From assembly GCF_024305035.1 (NCBI RefSeq), contig NZ_JAMWZB010000008.1, forward strand, positions 89,070 through 153,069: DNA of 64,000 nt, read 5' to 3'. Within the stretch, counting starts at the first letter, position 1; every line of letters starts with the position of its first letter. Position numbers and translations under genes: made by a program. Below, one piece after another: positions 26,601 through 34,414 of this stretch. This DNA is from Algoriphagus sp. GTDB taxonomy: Bacteria > Bacteroidota > Bacteroidia > Cytophagales > Cyclobacteriaceae. The notes beneath the pieces are model-generated. The model worked only from the letters and a program-made list of their open reading frames with translations. It had not been told where the DNA came from and did no database searches.

Positions 26601-27947
26601 AAAATGAAGCCAAAATTTATTGAGCAGGCAGCTGCAAAAGGCCATGATCCTAAAAAACTAGAGAAAATCTGGACGGATTGGGAAGCCTTTGCCTCCTATG
26701 CTTTTAACAAATCCCACTCCACCTGTTATGCTTGGGTCGCTTACCAAACTGCCTACCTCAAAGCGCATTACCCGGCTGAATACATGGCCTCGGTGCTAAG
26801 CAATAACATGAATGACATTACGCAAGTCACCTTCTTTATGGAAGAATGTAAGCGAATGGGAATTCCGGTTTTAGGTCCAGATGTAAATGAATCCAAAAAT
26901 GGTTTTACCGTAAATGCAGCTGGAGAAATTCGCTTTGGCATGGCAGCTATCAAGGGTGCGGGTTCAGCGGCAGTGGATGAAATCATCAAAGAGCGCGAAG
27001 CCAATGGCCCATTCAAAACTATTTTCGACTTTGCCAAGCGCGTAAACTCCAAAGCATTGAACAAAAAAACCATGGAAGCCTTAGCCATGGCCGGTGGCTT
27101 TGACTGTTTTCCTCAATACCATCGAAGACAATACCTCGAAGCGCCTGACGGAGATGTGACCTTAATCGAAAAGGCAGTGAAATATGCCCAAAAAATCCAA
27201 CAAGAGGAAGAAAGTGCCCAAGTCAGCCTTTTTGGAGGAGCAAGTGGTAGTGCAGATATTCCTTTGCCCACAGTTGCGCCACTTGAGCCCTTTTCCCAAC
27301 TCCAGCAACTCAATATTGAAAAAGAAGTGGTTGGACTGTACATTTCAGGCCATCCACTCGATCAGTACAAACTCGAAATTGAATCCTTTACCAATGCTGC
27401 TTTGCCTGATCTCAATGATCTTGATTCCCTTAAAGGTAAAAATGAGTTACGTCTTGCCGGATCTGTGTCTAGTTTTGCCCATCGAACCACTAAAAACGGG
27501 AAACCATTTGGAACCTTAACTTTAGAGGATTATCAAGGTGGATTCACCTTTTTTCTCTTTGGCGATGATTACGTCAAATTCAAAGAGTATTTCATGACCG
27601 GATGGTTTCTCTTTGTCAAAGGGCAGGTCGGCCAAAAGAAATGGAATGATGAATTGGAATTTAAAATCCATTCCATCATGCTGCTTTCCGAAGTTCGAGG
27701 CAAAATGATCAAAGGTCTCAGAGTCAACATTGATTTGGATGATTTGAATTATGACCTAATGGAAAAACTGGAAGAAATCACCACCAAATACAAAGGAGAG
27801 GCTAAATTATATTTCTCGGTAGTCGATCGGAAAGAGAATATCAGTCTTGAGCTTTTTGCCAAAAAATTCTCGATTGATCCCAGTGCAGAGATGATCAATG
27901 AACTGAAACAACTCCCTGAGGTAGTCTACAAAGTGGTAAGTGACTAG
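23658..27947 (+). CDS. dnaE: DNA polymerase III alpha subunit with fused N-terminal 3'-5' exonuclease
   Basis: Replicative C-family polymerase of 1429 aa. Residues about 1-190 are a DEDDh exonuclease like DnaQ/epsilon: FDTETTGL at 5-12 with catalytic Asp6 and Glu8, HNIEFDINV, and GDAHDAAYDVDATARCF with the catalytic His. A linker leads to the PHP domain at about 242 (FTHLHVHTQYS…MTDHGNMMGAFHF). The polymerase palm has GPGRGSAAGSAVAYCIGIT and the Asp motif PDIDIDFDD near 655. The tail has helix-hairpin-helix-type sequence and an OB fold at about 1260 (LRLAGSVSSFAHRTTKNGKP). The fusion puts proofreading and synthesis in one chain. The gene stands alone, with trxA about 120 bp downstream. Confidence 0.96.
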   Translation: MYIIFDTETTGLPRDYNAPMSDVDNWPRLVQLAWQLHDAKGKLLSNHNYIVKPEGFTIPYNAEKVHGISTKRALAEGHDLKKVLAIFEEDVAEAKHLVGHNIEFDINVVGSEFIRAELGMPLTANPLDTKDISTEFCAIPGGKGGKFKWPTLTELHQKLFGKGFGDAHDAAYDVDATARCFFGLITQGVQKPEDGIAVAEVIYEAPDLAEANFAQAKDEQKAAAKEVLKQAGKADISELVDVPFTHLHVHTQYSVLQATSEIPALIAKAKSMNMPAIAMTDHGNMMGAFHFVKAAMGADIKPIVGCEFNLCRDRKNKSSKDDGYQTVLIAKNKAGYHNLAKLASYANIEGFYYVPRIDKEVLVQYKGDLIATTGGLWGEIPYLILNVGETQAEEAFVWWKEQFGEDFYVELNRHGIPEEEKVNEVLLELARKYQVKYFAANNTYYNDKADAKAHDILLCVKDGELVEKPKKYIGKRGREFRYGFPNDEFYLKSPEEMKKLFADLPEAIECTHEIVEKIEAYKLAREVLLPKFDIPDEFKHPEDDQDGGKRGENAYLRHLTYEGAKKRYSEITPEIQERLDFELETIERTGYPGYFLIVQDFTRAARDMGVSVGPGRGSAAGSAVAYCIGITNVDPIEYDLLFERFLNPDRVSLPDIDIDFDDEGRGRVIDYVIKKYGSNQVAQIITYGTMAAKSAIRDTARVLNLPLAEAGRLANLVPDIKLKALFELAKNRPALLEKLKGQGELIQKAEELIRIAQGQDESAKTVNQATVLEGSVRNTGIHACGVIITPSDITNFVPVALAKDSDMVCTQFDNSVVESAGLLKMDFLGLKTLTLIKDAIKIVKERHGIQLDADEFPIDDEKTYELFQRGETVGIFQYESAGMQKYMRELKPTVFADLIAMNALYRPGPLAYIPSFIKRKHGTEAISYDLDDMEEYLKETYGITVYQEQVMLLSQKLADFTKGEADVLRKAMGKKQKDVLDKMKPKFIEQAAAKGHDPKKLEKIWTDWEAFASYAFNKSHSTCYAWVAYQTAYLKAHYPAEYMASVLSNNMNDITQVTFFMEECKRMGIPVLGPDVNESKNGFTVNAAGEIRFGMAAIKGAGSAAVDEIIKEREANGPFKTIFDFAKRVNSKALNKKTMEALAMAGGFDCFPQYHRRQYLEAPDGDVTLIEKAVKYAQKIQQEEESAQVSLFGGASGSADIPLPTVAPLEPFSQLQQLNIEKEVVGLYISGHPLDQYKLEIESFTNAALPDLNDLDSLKGKNELRLAGSVSSFAHRTTKNGKPFGTLTLEDYQGGFTFFLFGDDYVKFKEYFMTGWFLFVKGQVGQKKWNDELEFKIHSIMLLSEVRGKMIKGLRVNIDLDDLNYDLMEKLEEITTKYKGEAKLYFSVVDRKENISLELFAKKFSIDPSAEMINELKQLPEVVYKVVSD

Positions 27948-28031
27948 CGCTCAGAAAGAATTTAACTATCCCTCATAGATAAAAAATTAAAGACAGTCGG
28001 AACTTATTAAAGGGGGATAGACTTTCTCTCA

Positions 28032-28039
28032 TATATTTG
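28032..28039 (+). promoter_or_regulatory. -7 promoter element upstream of trxA
   Basis: TATATTTG, an exact TAnnTTTG match, lies about 30 bp upstream of the trxA ATG. The -33 position is not well conserved. Confidence 0.45.
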
Positions 28040-28070
28040 AAAATAGAATCGAAACTAAACGTATTATAAC

Positions 28071-28391
28071 ATGGCAAAAGCAATAGAAATCACCGATGCG
28101 AATTTTGAAGAAGTAATCAAGTCCGAGCAACCCATCTTGGTGGACTTCTGGGCAGAATGGTGCGGCCCCTGTAAAATGATTGGACCAGTAGTGGAAGAAT
28201 TAGCAGGTGATTACGAAGGAAAAGCGGTAGTCGGAAAAGTAGATGTGGACTCCAATCCTGGCGTCGCACAAGCTTTCGGTATACGATCTATTCCTACGCT
28301 TCTTTTCTTCAAAGATGGACAAATTGTCGACAAGCAAGTTGGAGCCGTTCCTAAAGCGATTTTGGCTCAAAAATTAGATGCTCAGCTCTAA
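28071..28391 (+). CDS. trxA: thioredoxin
   Basis: Small (106 aa) cytoplasmic disulfide reductase. The active site is FWAEWCGPCKMIGPVVEEL with Cys31 and Cys34, and the cis-Pro loop is IRSIPTLLFFKDGQ. There is no signal peptide. It has its own -7 element and a strong terminator, so it appears to be a single-gene unit. Confidence 0.96.
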   Translation: MAKAIEITDANFEEVIKSEQPILVDFWAEWCGPCKMIGPVVEELAGDYEGKAVVGKVDVDSNPGVAQAFGIRSIPTLLFFKDGQIVDKQVGAVPKAILAQKLDAQL

Positions 28392-28412
28392 TCAAGATTA
28401 AAACTATTTGAT

Positions 28413-28443
28413 AAGCCACGGGTTTTTCCTGTGGCTTTTTTTA
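28413..28443 (+). terminator. Rho-independent terminator after trxA
   Basis: Stem AAGCCAC…GTGGCTT with a loop rich in T, followed by a T-run, 22 bp after the trxA stop and just before mnmH. Confidence 0.85.
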
Positions 28444-28456
28444 TATTTCACTCCCC

Positions 28457-29491
28457 ATGAATGAAAAATTGATTTCCCTTCAGGAATTTTTTAAGCTGCG
28501 AAACTCACTTCCCATTTTGGATGCCCGGAGTGAGGGAGAATTTGCACAGAGCCACATTCCTGGAGCGATAAATTTGCCAATTTTAACTAATCAGGAACGG
28601 GCAATTGTCGGTACGCTCTACAAGGAAAAGGGGAATCAGGAAGCTATTTTAAAAGGATTTGAATTGGTCGGCCCCAGATTTCATTCCATCCAAAAAGAAG
28701 CGCTTGGTCGTTTCCCAGTGAAAAAAGTTTTGCTCTATTGCTGGAGGGGTGGTATGCGAAGTCAAATCCTATCTTGGGTGTTAGGCATGGTAGGATTTGA
28801 AGTTTTCCGACTCAAGGGAGGCTATAAAACCTATCGATCCTTCACTTTTGAAGAGGTGCGAAAAATACGGAAAATGATCATACTTGGGGGCAAGACTGGA
28901 ACAGCAAAAACGGTGCTTTTGCAGGAACTGGGAAAAAATGGGGAGCAAATCATCGACTTGGAAGGCCTGGCCAATCACAAGGGTTCTTCCTTTGGAGCCA
29001 TCGGGCAAGCCCCACAACCCAGTGTGGAGCAGTTTGAAAATCTATTAGCCGAGAAACTCTTACAAACCAATCCAGAAATTCCCATTTGGGTAGAAAATGA
29101 AAGTCGAAAAATAGGTCGAACTATTTTACCCGATCGGTTTTTTGAGCAAATGCAAACATCCTGTCTGATTGATATCCAAAAATCAACAGAGGAACGAATC
29201 CGACACATTGCAAAGGAATATGGAAGCCTTCCGAAAAGTGATCTTATCGCAGCAATTAAACGGCTGGGAAAGCGACTCGGAGGACTTCGAACTCAGCAAG
29301 CGATAACAGATGTGGAAGAAGGAAATAACCAATCTTGGATTGCCAATTTGTTGATGTACTATGATAAAACCTACGACTATGACCTTAAAAACCATCATAA
29401 CAATCAAATCATTGAAATGGATTTTGAAGGAAAATCCTTGACCAATCAGGTCAAACTTTTAATTGAAACTAAAAAACAATGCCATGACTGA
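28457..29491 (+). CDS. mnmH: tRNA 2-selenouridine synthase MnmH (SelU)
   Basis: Replaces sulfur by selenium in 2-thiouridine at the tRNA wobble position using selenophosphate (344 aa). The N-terminal rhodanese domain (residues about 8-120) has the catalytic Cys95 in LLYCWRGGMRSQ. The C-terminal P-loop domain begins at about 138 with IILGGKTGTAKTVLLQEL. It overlaps selD by 8 bp (ATGACTGA), so enzyme and selenium donor supply are coupled. Confidence 0.94.
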   Translation: MNEKLISLQEFFKLRNSLPILDARSEGEFAQSHIPGAINLPILTNQERAIVGTLYKEKGNQEAILKGFELVGPRFHSIQKEALGRFPVKKVLLYCWRGGMRSQILSWVLGMVGFEVFRLKGGYKTYRSFTFEEVRKIRKMIILGGKTGTAKTVLLQELGKNGEQIIDLEGLANHKGSSFGAIGQAPQPSVEQFENLLAEKLLQTNPEIPIWVENESRKIGRTILPDRFFEQMQTSCLIDIQKSTEERIRHIAKEYGSLPKSDLIAAIKRLGKRLGGLRTQQAITDVEEGNNQSWIANLLMYYDKTYDYDLKNHHNNQIIEMDFEGKSLTNQVKLLIETKKQCHD

Positions 29492-30524
29492 TCAACCCAT
29501 AAAACTAACCCAATGGAGCGAAGGATCCGGCTGCGGATGTAAAATCGCCCCGGCTATATTAGATCAGATTCTTTCCCAAAGCGGATCAAACCTACAAGTT
29601 GACTCCAATTTATTGATAGGAAATTCGACTAAAGACGATGCGGCGGTTTATCAGATCTCCGAGGATTTGGCCATGATCAATACCGTGGATTTTTTTACCC
29701 CGATTGTCGATGATCCATTTGACTTTGGACGGATATCGGCTGCAAATGCCATTTCAGATGTATATGCAATGGGGGGGAAACCACTTTTTGCCAATGCTAT
29801 TTTGAGTTGGCCCGTAGAAAAACTTGCACCAGAACTCGCAGCCAAAGTATTGGAAGGGGCTAAACAAGTCTGCCAAGCAGCTGGCATCGAGTTGGCTGGA
29901 GGTCATAGCATCGCAGCAAAAGACCCAATTTTCGGGCTTTCGGTGAATGGGGTAATTCATCCTCGAAAAATAAAAACCAACCGGGGTGCTAAAGCTGGCG
30001 ACTTGATCTTTTTGACCAAACCACTAGGGATCGGAGTGTTGGCGACAGCACTAAAACGTGAAAAAATCAAAGACCAGGATTACCTCAGTCTTTTGGATAC
30101 CGCCTGCCGGCTCAATTCCATCGGGCAAGTTTTGGGAAATCACGAAGAGGTTCATGCGATGACCGACGTGACGGGTTTTGGATTATTGGGTCATTTGATT
30201 GAAATGGCAGAAGGGGCTGAATTATCGGCAAAAATCGAACTAGACCAGCTTCCATTGATCGAGGGCATTCAGGAATACATTGATCAGTTCATTTTCCCTG
30301 ATAACACCTACCGTAACTGGAATGCGTACAATACCAAAACCAAAGGGGTGAAGGGAATGGAACTGGTTAAACTATGCGATCCTCAAACCAGCGGAGGCTT
30401 ACTGATTTCGGTAGCTCCTGAAAATTTGGATTGGTTTGAAAAAACGATGAAACTCGAAAAGCAAGTTTTTTGGCATGTTGGAAATTTTACAGCAAAGGGA
30501 GATTTCGTGGTTGAGGTTGTATAA
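29484..30524 (+). CDS. selD: selenide, water dikinase SelD
   Basis: Makes selenophosphate from selenide and ATP. I choose ATG 29484 (346 aa), which overlaps the mnmH stop and places the active-site residues at Cys17 and Lys20 (GSGCGCKIAP), the numbering of the E. coli enzyme; a TTG at 29463 is unlikely. Other motifs are DDAAVY, TVDFFTPIVDDPFDFGRI and TDVTGFGLLGHL. The active site uses Cys, not selenocysteine. With only MnmH alongside, the selenium is probably used for tRNA modification, but selA/selB could lie elsewhere. Confidence 0.94.
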   Translation: MTDQPIKLTQWSEGSGCGCKIAPAILDQILSQSGSNLQVDSNLLIGNSTKDDAAVYQISEDLAMINTVDFFTPIVDDPFDFGRISAANAISDVYAMGGKPLFANAILSWPVEKLAPELAAKVLEGAKQVCQAAGIELAGGHSIAAKDPIFGLSVNGVIHPRKIKTNRGAKAGDLIFLTKPLGIGVLATALKREKIKDQDYLSLLDTACRLNSIGQVLGNHEEVHAMTDVTGFGLLGHLIEMAEGAELSAKIELDQLPLIEGIQEYIDQFIFPDNTYRNWNAYNTKTKGVKGMELVKLCDPQTSGGLLISVAPENLDWFEKTMKLEKQVFWHVGNFTAKGDFVVEVV

Positions 30525-30573
30525 AGAAAAGCGATAGGTTTACTAACTTGGAAGTGTACATAATCTCCCCAGC

Positions 30574-31482
30574 ATGAAACTCAACCTAACCTATCTTTCA
30601 TTTCTCATTTTATTCCTCACAAGAAGTATGGGAATCGCTCAAGTACCCGAAGGAATCCAAAGTGAATTGGTCATCCTCAATGTCAAAACCGGGGAAGAAA
30701 AACAAATTCTGAAAGAAGAGCGGCATTTTGAAGCACCCAATTGGTCGCGTGATGGAAATTATTTATTGATCAATGCCGCTGGAAAGCTGGAAAAAGTCGC
30801 TTTGGATGGCACCAAGTTGGGTCAGCTTTTTCCTGATCAAATCTCCCGGGTTAATAATGACCACGGAATCAGCTTTGATGGGGAAACCCTGGTTTTCAGC
30901 AAAAATGACGAAGGGAAAAGCTCGCGTATTTACACCATTCCCATGGCAGGAGGCGAACCTACGCTCATTACCCCAAACTATCCCAGCTATTGGCATGGCA
31001 TCAGCCCGGATGGACAAATGCTCGCCTACTGTGCTGAGCGAGATGGAGCCTGGGACATCTTTGTCATCCCGACTGTGGGCGGAGAGGAAATCCGATTAAC
31101 GGACACAGAAGGGCTGGATGATGGACCGGAATATTCCTACGATGGCAAATGGATCTACTTCAACAGCCACCGAACCGGAAGGATGCAAGCCTATCGGATG
31201 AAACCCGATGGGAGCGGACAAGAGCAACTGACTTTTGATGAGTTGGACAACTGGTTTCCCCATCCCTCACCGGACAATAAAAGCGCAGTGATCATTTCTT
31301 ACCTCGAAGACCAAAAAGGTGCACATCCCTTTGGCAAAGACGTGAAGCTTCGATTACTCGACGTAGAAACCAAGGAAATCCAAGACCTGACTGGCGTGTT
31401 TTACGGCGGCCAAGGCACCATCAATGTGCACTCTTGGTCACCGGATGGGGAGTGGATTGCTTTTGTGAGGTATTACAGATGA
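30574..31482 (+). CDS. secreted TolB-like PD40 beta-propeller protein
   Basis: A 302-aa exported protein with signal peptide (LTYLSFLILFLTRSMGIAQ) followed by WD40-like PD40 blades. Repeated patterns include APNWSRDGNYLLINAAGKLE, HGISPDGQMLAYCAERDGAW, GPEYSYDGKWIYFNSHRTGR, FPHPSPDNKSAVIISY and HSWSPDGEWIAFVRYYR. Such propellers resemble the C-terminal part of TolB but lack its N-terminal domain. Partner and ligand are unknown. It lies about 50 bp downstream of selD. Confidence 0.82.
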   Translation: MKLNLTYLSFLILFLTRSMGIAQVPEGIQSELVILNVKTGEEKQILKEERHFEAPNWSRDGNYLLINAAGKLEKVALDGTKLGQLFPDQISRVNNDHGISFDGETLVFSKNDEGKSSRIYTIPMAGGEPTLITPNYPSYWHGISPDGQMLAYCAERDGAWDIFVIPTVGGEEIRLTDTEGLDDGPEYSYDGKWIYFNSHRTGRMQAYRMKPDGSGQEQLTFDELDNWFPHPSPDNKSAVIISYLEDQKGAHPFGKDVKLRLLDVETKEIQDLTGVFYGGQGTINVHSWSPDGEWIAFVRYYR

Positions 31483-31485
31483 GTT

Positions 31486-31574
31486 TCACTTCAAACTCGA
31501 AACCCCGCCAGAAACCATCAACTTCATCACATCGGTGCTTTTGACGCCTTGGAGTGCTTCGCCATTGTGAGGCA
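31486..31574 (-). pseudogene. orphan copy of the 3' end of a DUF502 gene
   Basis: Positions 31490-31556 match 33034-33100, the 3' end of the intact DUF502 gene, with only 4 differences in 67 bp and no gap; the similarity continues with small gaps to about 31574. Translated on the minus strand the fragment reads LQGVKSTDVMKLMVSGGVSS and ends in its own stop (TGA, 31486-31488). Three of the four changes are silent, so it descends from a coding sequence. Both copies point the same way and bracket the propeller-lipoprotein locus. Confidence 0.75.
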
Positions 31575-31585
31575 AACAATAATTT

Positions 31586-32644
31586 CTACCGCAATTCTTC
31601 CGGTAAATCAAAAATAGCTATTCCAGGGTCTTCGTCGGTGGTTAATCCAAATATTTTATTTTGTTCTTGATCTACCACAATCGAACTAATAGATCGGTCT
31701 AGTTCTAAATTGTAAATAGGCTGACCTTCCCTCGAAAAAACGAAAATTTTTCTGGCTAATTCATTGGTTTTAAAATAGTGGTCATGACTAAAACCTCCAT
31801 ATAAAGCAAAAATAAATTTATCTGTAATATAAACATCTCGATAACGAAATGGATTAGAAATCGGAATATTCACCCCATCATTAGGTTGGTAAAATTCAAA
31901 AGGGGGAAGCATTAAGGAAGGCCCATCAATAATTTTGATTTCTTCAGATTCAGGATAGAAAATTTCTAACCTATCTCGAAAAATCGACGCTTTTACAAAT
32001 AAATTAAAATCATCATCTGTACGAAACCAGCCATCATTTAATGTGAAGTGATGGAAATAGGACATGTCCTCTTTTCCTTCTATCTGTTCCCATTCACCAT
32101 AGCCCTTGATTTCACTTCCATAAAAATCAACTTTTAAATACTTATGGTTGTCAAATGTGGGTATCCCAAAAAATGAAGAATCAGGTAAAAGATAAGCATA
32201 GCCTAGAACAGTATTTGACGAAGGCATTTTAAATTCTGAAACTGCCAGCCTAGAACTATCATAGATATCATACTTTACAAATTTACGATCTGTTCCACTA
32301 TAAATTAAAAAGGAACTATCTGATTCTAATTGATTGAACATATCAGCAGAAGGAATTTCCATGGGGCCATATCCATTTACACCTTTAGAATTAAAATAGG
32401 TCAAAGGGTTCTTTTTTAAAATATGGACAAGAGGAAGATCAAAAGAGATTCTCCTATCTTCTAGAATGATCAAAAAATCTCCATCACTATAAATATCAAG
32501 GGGATCAATAATTTGTTCAAAATATGTTTTCTCGGAAATAAGTTGAATAACCTCAAGCTCATCTAGATTCAAAATATTTTCGTCTGATTCTGAGCATGCG
32601 CAAAATGAACAAAGGAATAGAAATAGGTAATATTTTAATTTCAT
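31586..32644 (-). CDS. 6-bladed beta-propeller lipoprotein (BF3164/TolB_like type)
   Basis: A surface or periplasmic lipoprotein of about 352 aa. I start at ATG 32644, giving the signal MKLKYYLFLFLCSFCACSES with the probable lipidated Cys at residue 17; the upstream ATG adds nothing useful. The mature part has repeated blade-like segments (DPLDIYSDGDFLIILEDRR, KYDIYDSSRLAVSEF, KIFVFSREGQPIYNLELDRS, SSIVVDQEQNKIFGLTTDED), characteristic of the 6-bladed propellers common in Bacteroidota. A degraded small Cys-rich peptide gene lies immediately upstream in the same direction, the same order as at 42702-44103. The function is unknown. Confidence 0.75.
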   Translation of the reverse strand: MKLKYYLFLFLCSFCACSESDENILNLDELEVIQLISEKTYFEQIIDPLDIYSDGDFLIILEDRRISFDLPLVHILKKNPLTYFNSKGVNGYGPMEIPSADMFNQLESDSSFLIYSGTDRKFVKYDIYDSSRLAVSEFKMPSSNTVLGYAYLLPDSSFFGIPTFDNHKYLKVDFYGSEIKGYGEWEQIEGKEDMSYFHHFTLNDGWFRTDDDFNLFVKASIFRDRLEIFYPESEEIKIIDGPSLMLPPFEFYQPNDGVNIPISNPFRYRDVYITDKFIFALYGGFSHDHYFKTNELARKIFVFSREGQPIYNLELDRSISSIVVDQEQNKIFGLTTDEDPGIAIFDLPEELR

Positions 32645-32708
32645 ATATAAAATGATAGTCGAAAACAATAAAATAAAGAAGGGAGAATAAATCTCCCTAT
32701 TCTAAAAT

Positions 32709-32918
32709 TTAAGGACAAGTTGGATGATCATAGAGCTTATAATCTGTACGCCACAAGGTACCATCCATATCCCAGCATCCTGTACTTGTGGATTGGCAGC
32801 AAATCCAACTGAAATAATCAATTGGGCCCACAGGCTCCTCGCTCTGACCCATTGATGGAATGGAGGACACAAGAAGCAGGGCTAGCCCCGCAAAATAAAC
32901 CTTGATTTTTTAAAACAT
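32709..32918 (-). pseudogene. small exported Cys-rich peptide gene with a nonsense codon at position 3
   Basis: On the minus strand a 70-codon frame starts ATG TTT TAA AAA and then stays open to TAA at 32709. After the stop at codon 3 it encodes a hydrophobic signal-like segment (KIKVYFAGLALLLVSSIPSM) and a mature part with four Cys (DYFSWICCQSTSTGCWDMDG…DHPTCP). One base change (AAA to TAA) would explain the stop: MFKKIKVYF… is a natural signal peptide start. It sits about 65 bp upstream of the propeller lipoprotein gene. I treat it as an inactivated counterpart of the peptide at 42702; use of an unusual start codon cannot be excluded. Confidence 0.55.
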
Positions 32919-32969
32919 GATAAAAGAGTTTAAGTGTAAAATAAATTAAATGCCATTAAAATGACAGGT

Positions 32970-33001
32970 GAAAGAAAGAAAGAAAGAAAGAAAGAAAGAA
33001 A
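32970..33001. repeat. (GAAA)8 tetranucleotide microsatellite
   Basis: Eight perfect GAAA units in the gap between the DUF502 stop (33030) and the broken peptide gene start (32918, minus strand). Such tracts change length by slippage. This one lies about 50 bp upstream of the peptide start, where it could alter promoter spacing; no effect can be shown from sequence. Confidence 0.9.
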
Positions 33002-33029
33002 CAAGGAATTAGTTAAATTTTTTGAAAAA

Positions 33030-33584
33030 TTATTTCAAACTCGAAACCCCGCCAGAAACCATAAACTTCATCACATCGGTACTTTTAACTCCTTGGAGTG
33101 GTTTGACTTTGTCCCGAGGCACCAAAAATACATTTCCGGAAACATTGTAACTGTGCGGAAAATATACCGCGATCAGTTCAGGTTCACCGATAATAGACAA
33201 GTCTTCCTGGGTAATAAAGCCCAGACGGGATAGATTCTCAGAAACCTGCACAATGACCGGCGCGCTAAACTTTTTCTTCTCACCCACAAAAGCCCCCATC
33301 AAATCTTTGATGGAGGTATAGAGTAAATTAACCAAAGGAATCCTCACCAATCCCCGCTCAAACCACTCGAACACCCGTCCAGTCAAAAATAAACTAGCCA
33401 GATAGCCGATAAATGTAATCAAACCCAAAACCATCAGGATTCCTATACCCGGGATAGGTACAGGAATCAGGTTGTCCAAGAAGAGGAATATGGCATAAAT
33501 CACATACGCTGTCACTGCCAAGGGGGTCAAAAACAGCAAGCCCCGGAGAAAATAGGCCACTATTCTTCGATAGGTAAATGCCAT
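33030..33584 (-). CDS. DUF502 family membrane protein
   Basis: A 184-aa protein with two N-terminal transmembrane helices (YFLRGLLFLTPLAVTAYVIY and IGILMVLGLITFIGYLASLF) and a soluble C-terminal part (YTSIKDLMGAFVGEKKKFSA, then LGFITQEDLSIIGEPELIAV), the DUF502 layout. Function is unknown; the family is widespread and conserved. The 3' end of a related gene is duplicated 1.5 kb away at 31486-31574. It has no operon partner in the same direction nearby. Confidence 0.88.
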   Translation of the reverse strand: MAFTYRRIVAYFLRGLLFLTPLAVTAYVIYAIFLFLDNLIPVPIPGIGILMVLGLITFIGYLASLFLTGRVFEWFERGLVRIPLVNLLYTSIKDLMGAFVGEKKKFSAPVIVQVSENLSRLGFITQEDLSIIGEPELIAVYFPHSYNVSGNVFLVPRDKVKPLQGVKSTDVMKFMVSGGVSSLK

Positions 33585-33642
33585 ACTAAGTCAGTTAAGA
33601 AAAAGAGGTTTGAAACATCGAAATTATTTTAGATTTCGGAAT

Positions 33643-34263
33643 TTAATCCAATAATTTGATTTTCACGCTTCGATAGTAAATTACACTTTCAGGATCATGG
33701 GCTTGCAGCGCAAGGGTACCCGAGCTGAGTTTTTTAGTTCCCAAGTCACCCGTCCTCATTTCAGACTCATCGTATTCATTGATTGTCTCCCCGTTGATTT
33801 TCACGATGATTTTACCCCCCTCAACGATGATATGCTGAGAGTACCACTCTCCATCCTCTACGAATACCTCACGCACATCCTGAAATGAATAGACGCTTCC
33901 TGTTTTTCGCCAGTCGGAATGGGATTGATTGACTTGAATTTCATAACCTACATTTGGCCAACCCTCTTCTTGGTATTCGGTATGAATAAAAATACCCGAA
34001 TTGGCCTTGGGCATGGTCTTCACCTCTACCATCAATTCGAAATTATCAAAATCATGATTCCCCACAGGTCCATTGTAAAAAGCATGGGCACGAGGACCTT
34101 CCACTTTGAGTTGACCATCGACTATTTGAAAGGATTCGGGATTTTCAGAGATTTTCCATCCATCGAGATTTTCTCCATTGAAAAGTTCGATCCATTCCCC
34201 TTGTTGAGAAAAAACGGGAAAACTGAACATGAGTAAGGCTAGGATTGCAAATAGGTTTTTCAT
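33643..34263 (-). CDS. secreted DUF1080 (3-keto-disaccharide hydrolase-type) protein
   Basis: Exported protein of about 206 aa. I choose ATG 34263, which gives the signal peptide MKNLFAILALLMFSFPVFSQ; the upstream ATG at 34347 only adds an unlikely extension. The DUF1080 fold is a concanavalin-like beta-sandwich and starts with EWIELFNGENLDGWKI. It contains GIFIHTEYQEEGWPNVGYEI and ALQAHDPESVIYYRSVKIK, motifs of the family for which 3-keto-glycoside hydrolase activity has been described. The substrate here is unknown. Confidence 0.88.
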   Translation of the reverse strand: MKNLFAILALLMFSFPVFSQQGEWIELFNGENLDGWKISENPESFQIVDGQLKVEGPRAHAFYNGPVGNHDFDNFELMVEVKTMPKANSGIFIHTEYQEEGWPNVGYEIQVNQSHSDWRKTGSVYSFQDVREVFVEDGEWYSQHIIVEGGKIIVKINGETINEYDESEMRTGDLGTKKLSSGTLALQAHDPESVIYYRSVKIKLLD

Positions 34264-34360
34264 GATAGGCTGTATATTGTTTGAAATTAAAGTTAAAAAC
34301 AATTCTTGGGATCTGATCGACCATTGAAACAAAAGCCAAATGCCCACTTTTAATACCTAA

Positions 34361-34394
34361 AGAAAAAGCCCCGAAAATCACTCTTCGGGGCTTT
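34361..34394 (-). terminator. terminator of the nqr operon
   Basis: Perfect stem AAAGCCCCGAA / TTCGGGGCTTT with a short loop, 21 bp after the nqrE stop. On the minus strand it is followed by TTTTTCT. It separates nqrE from the DUF1080 gene, so nqrF is not co-transcribed here. Confidence 0.85.
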
Positions 34395-34414
34395 GAAATT
34401 TTAGAAGTAAATCC

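Noticed and set aside
32961..33233. Plus-strand frame through the GAAA repeat
   Set aside because: Its N-terminus is just the translated microsatellite and the rest is antisense to the DUF502 gene.
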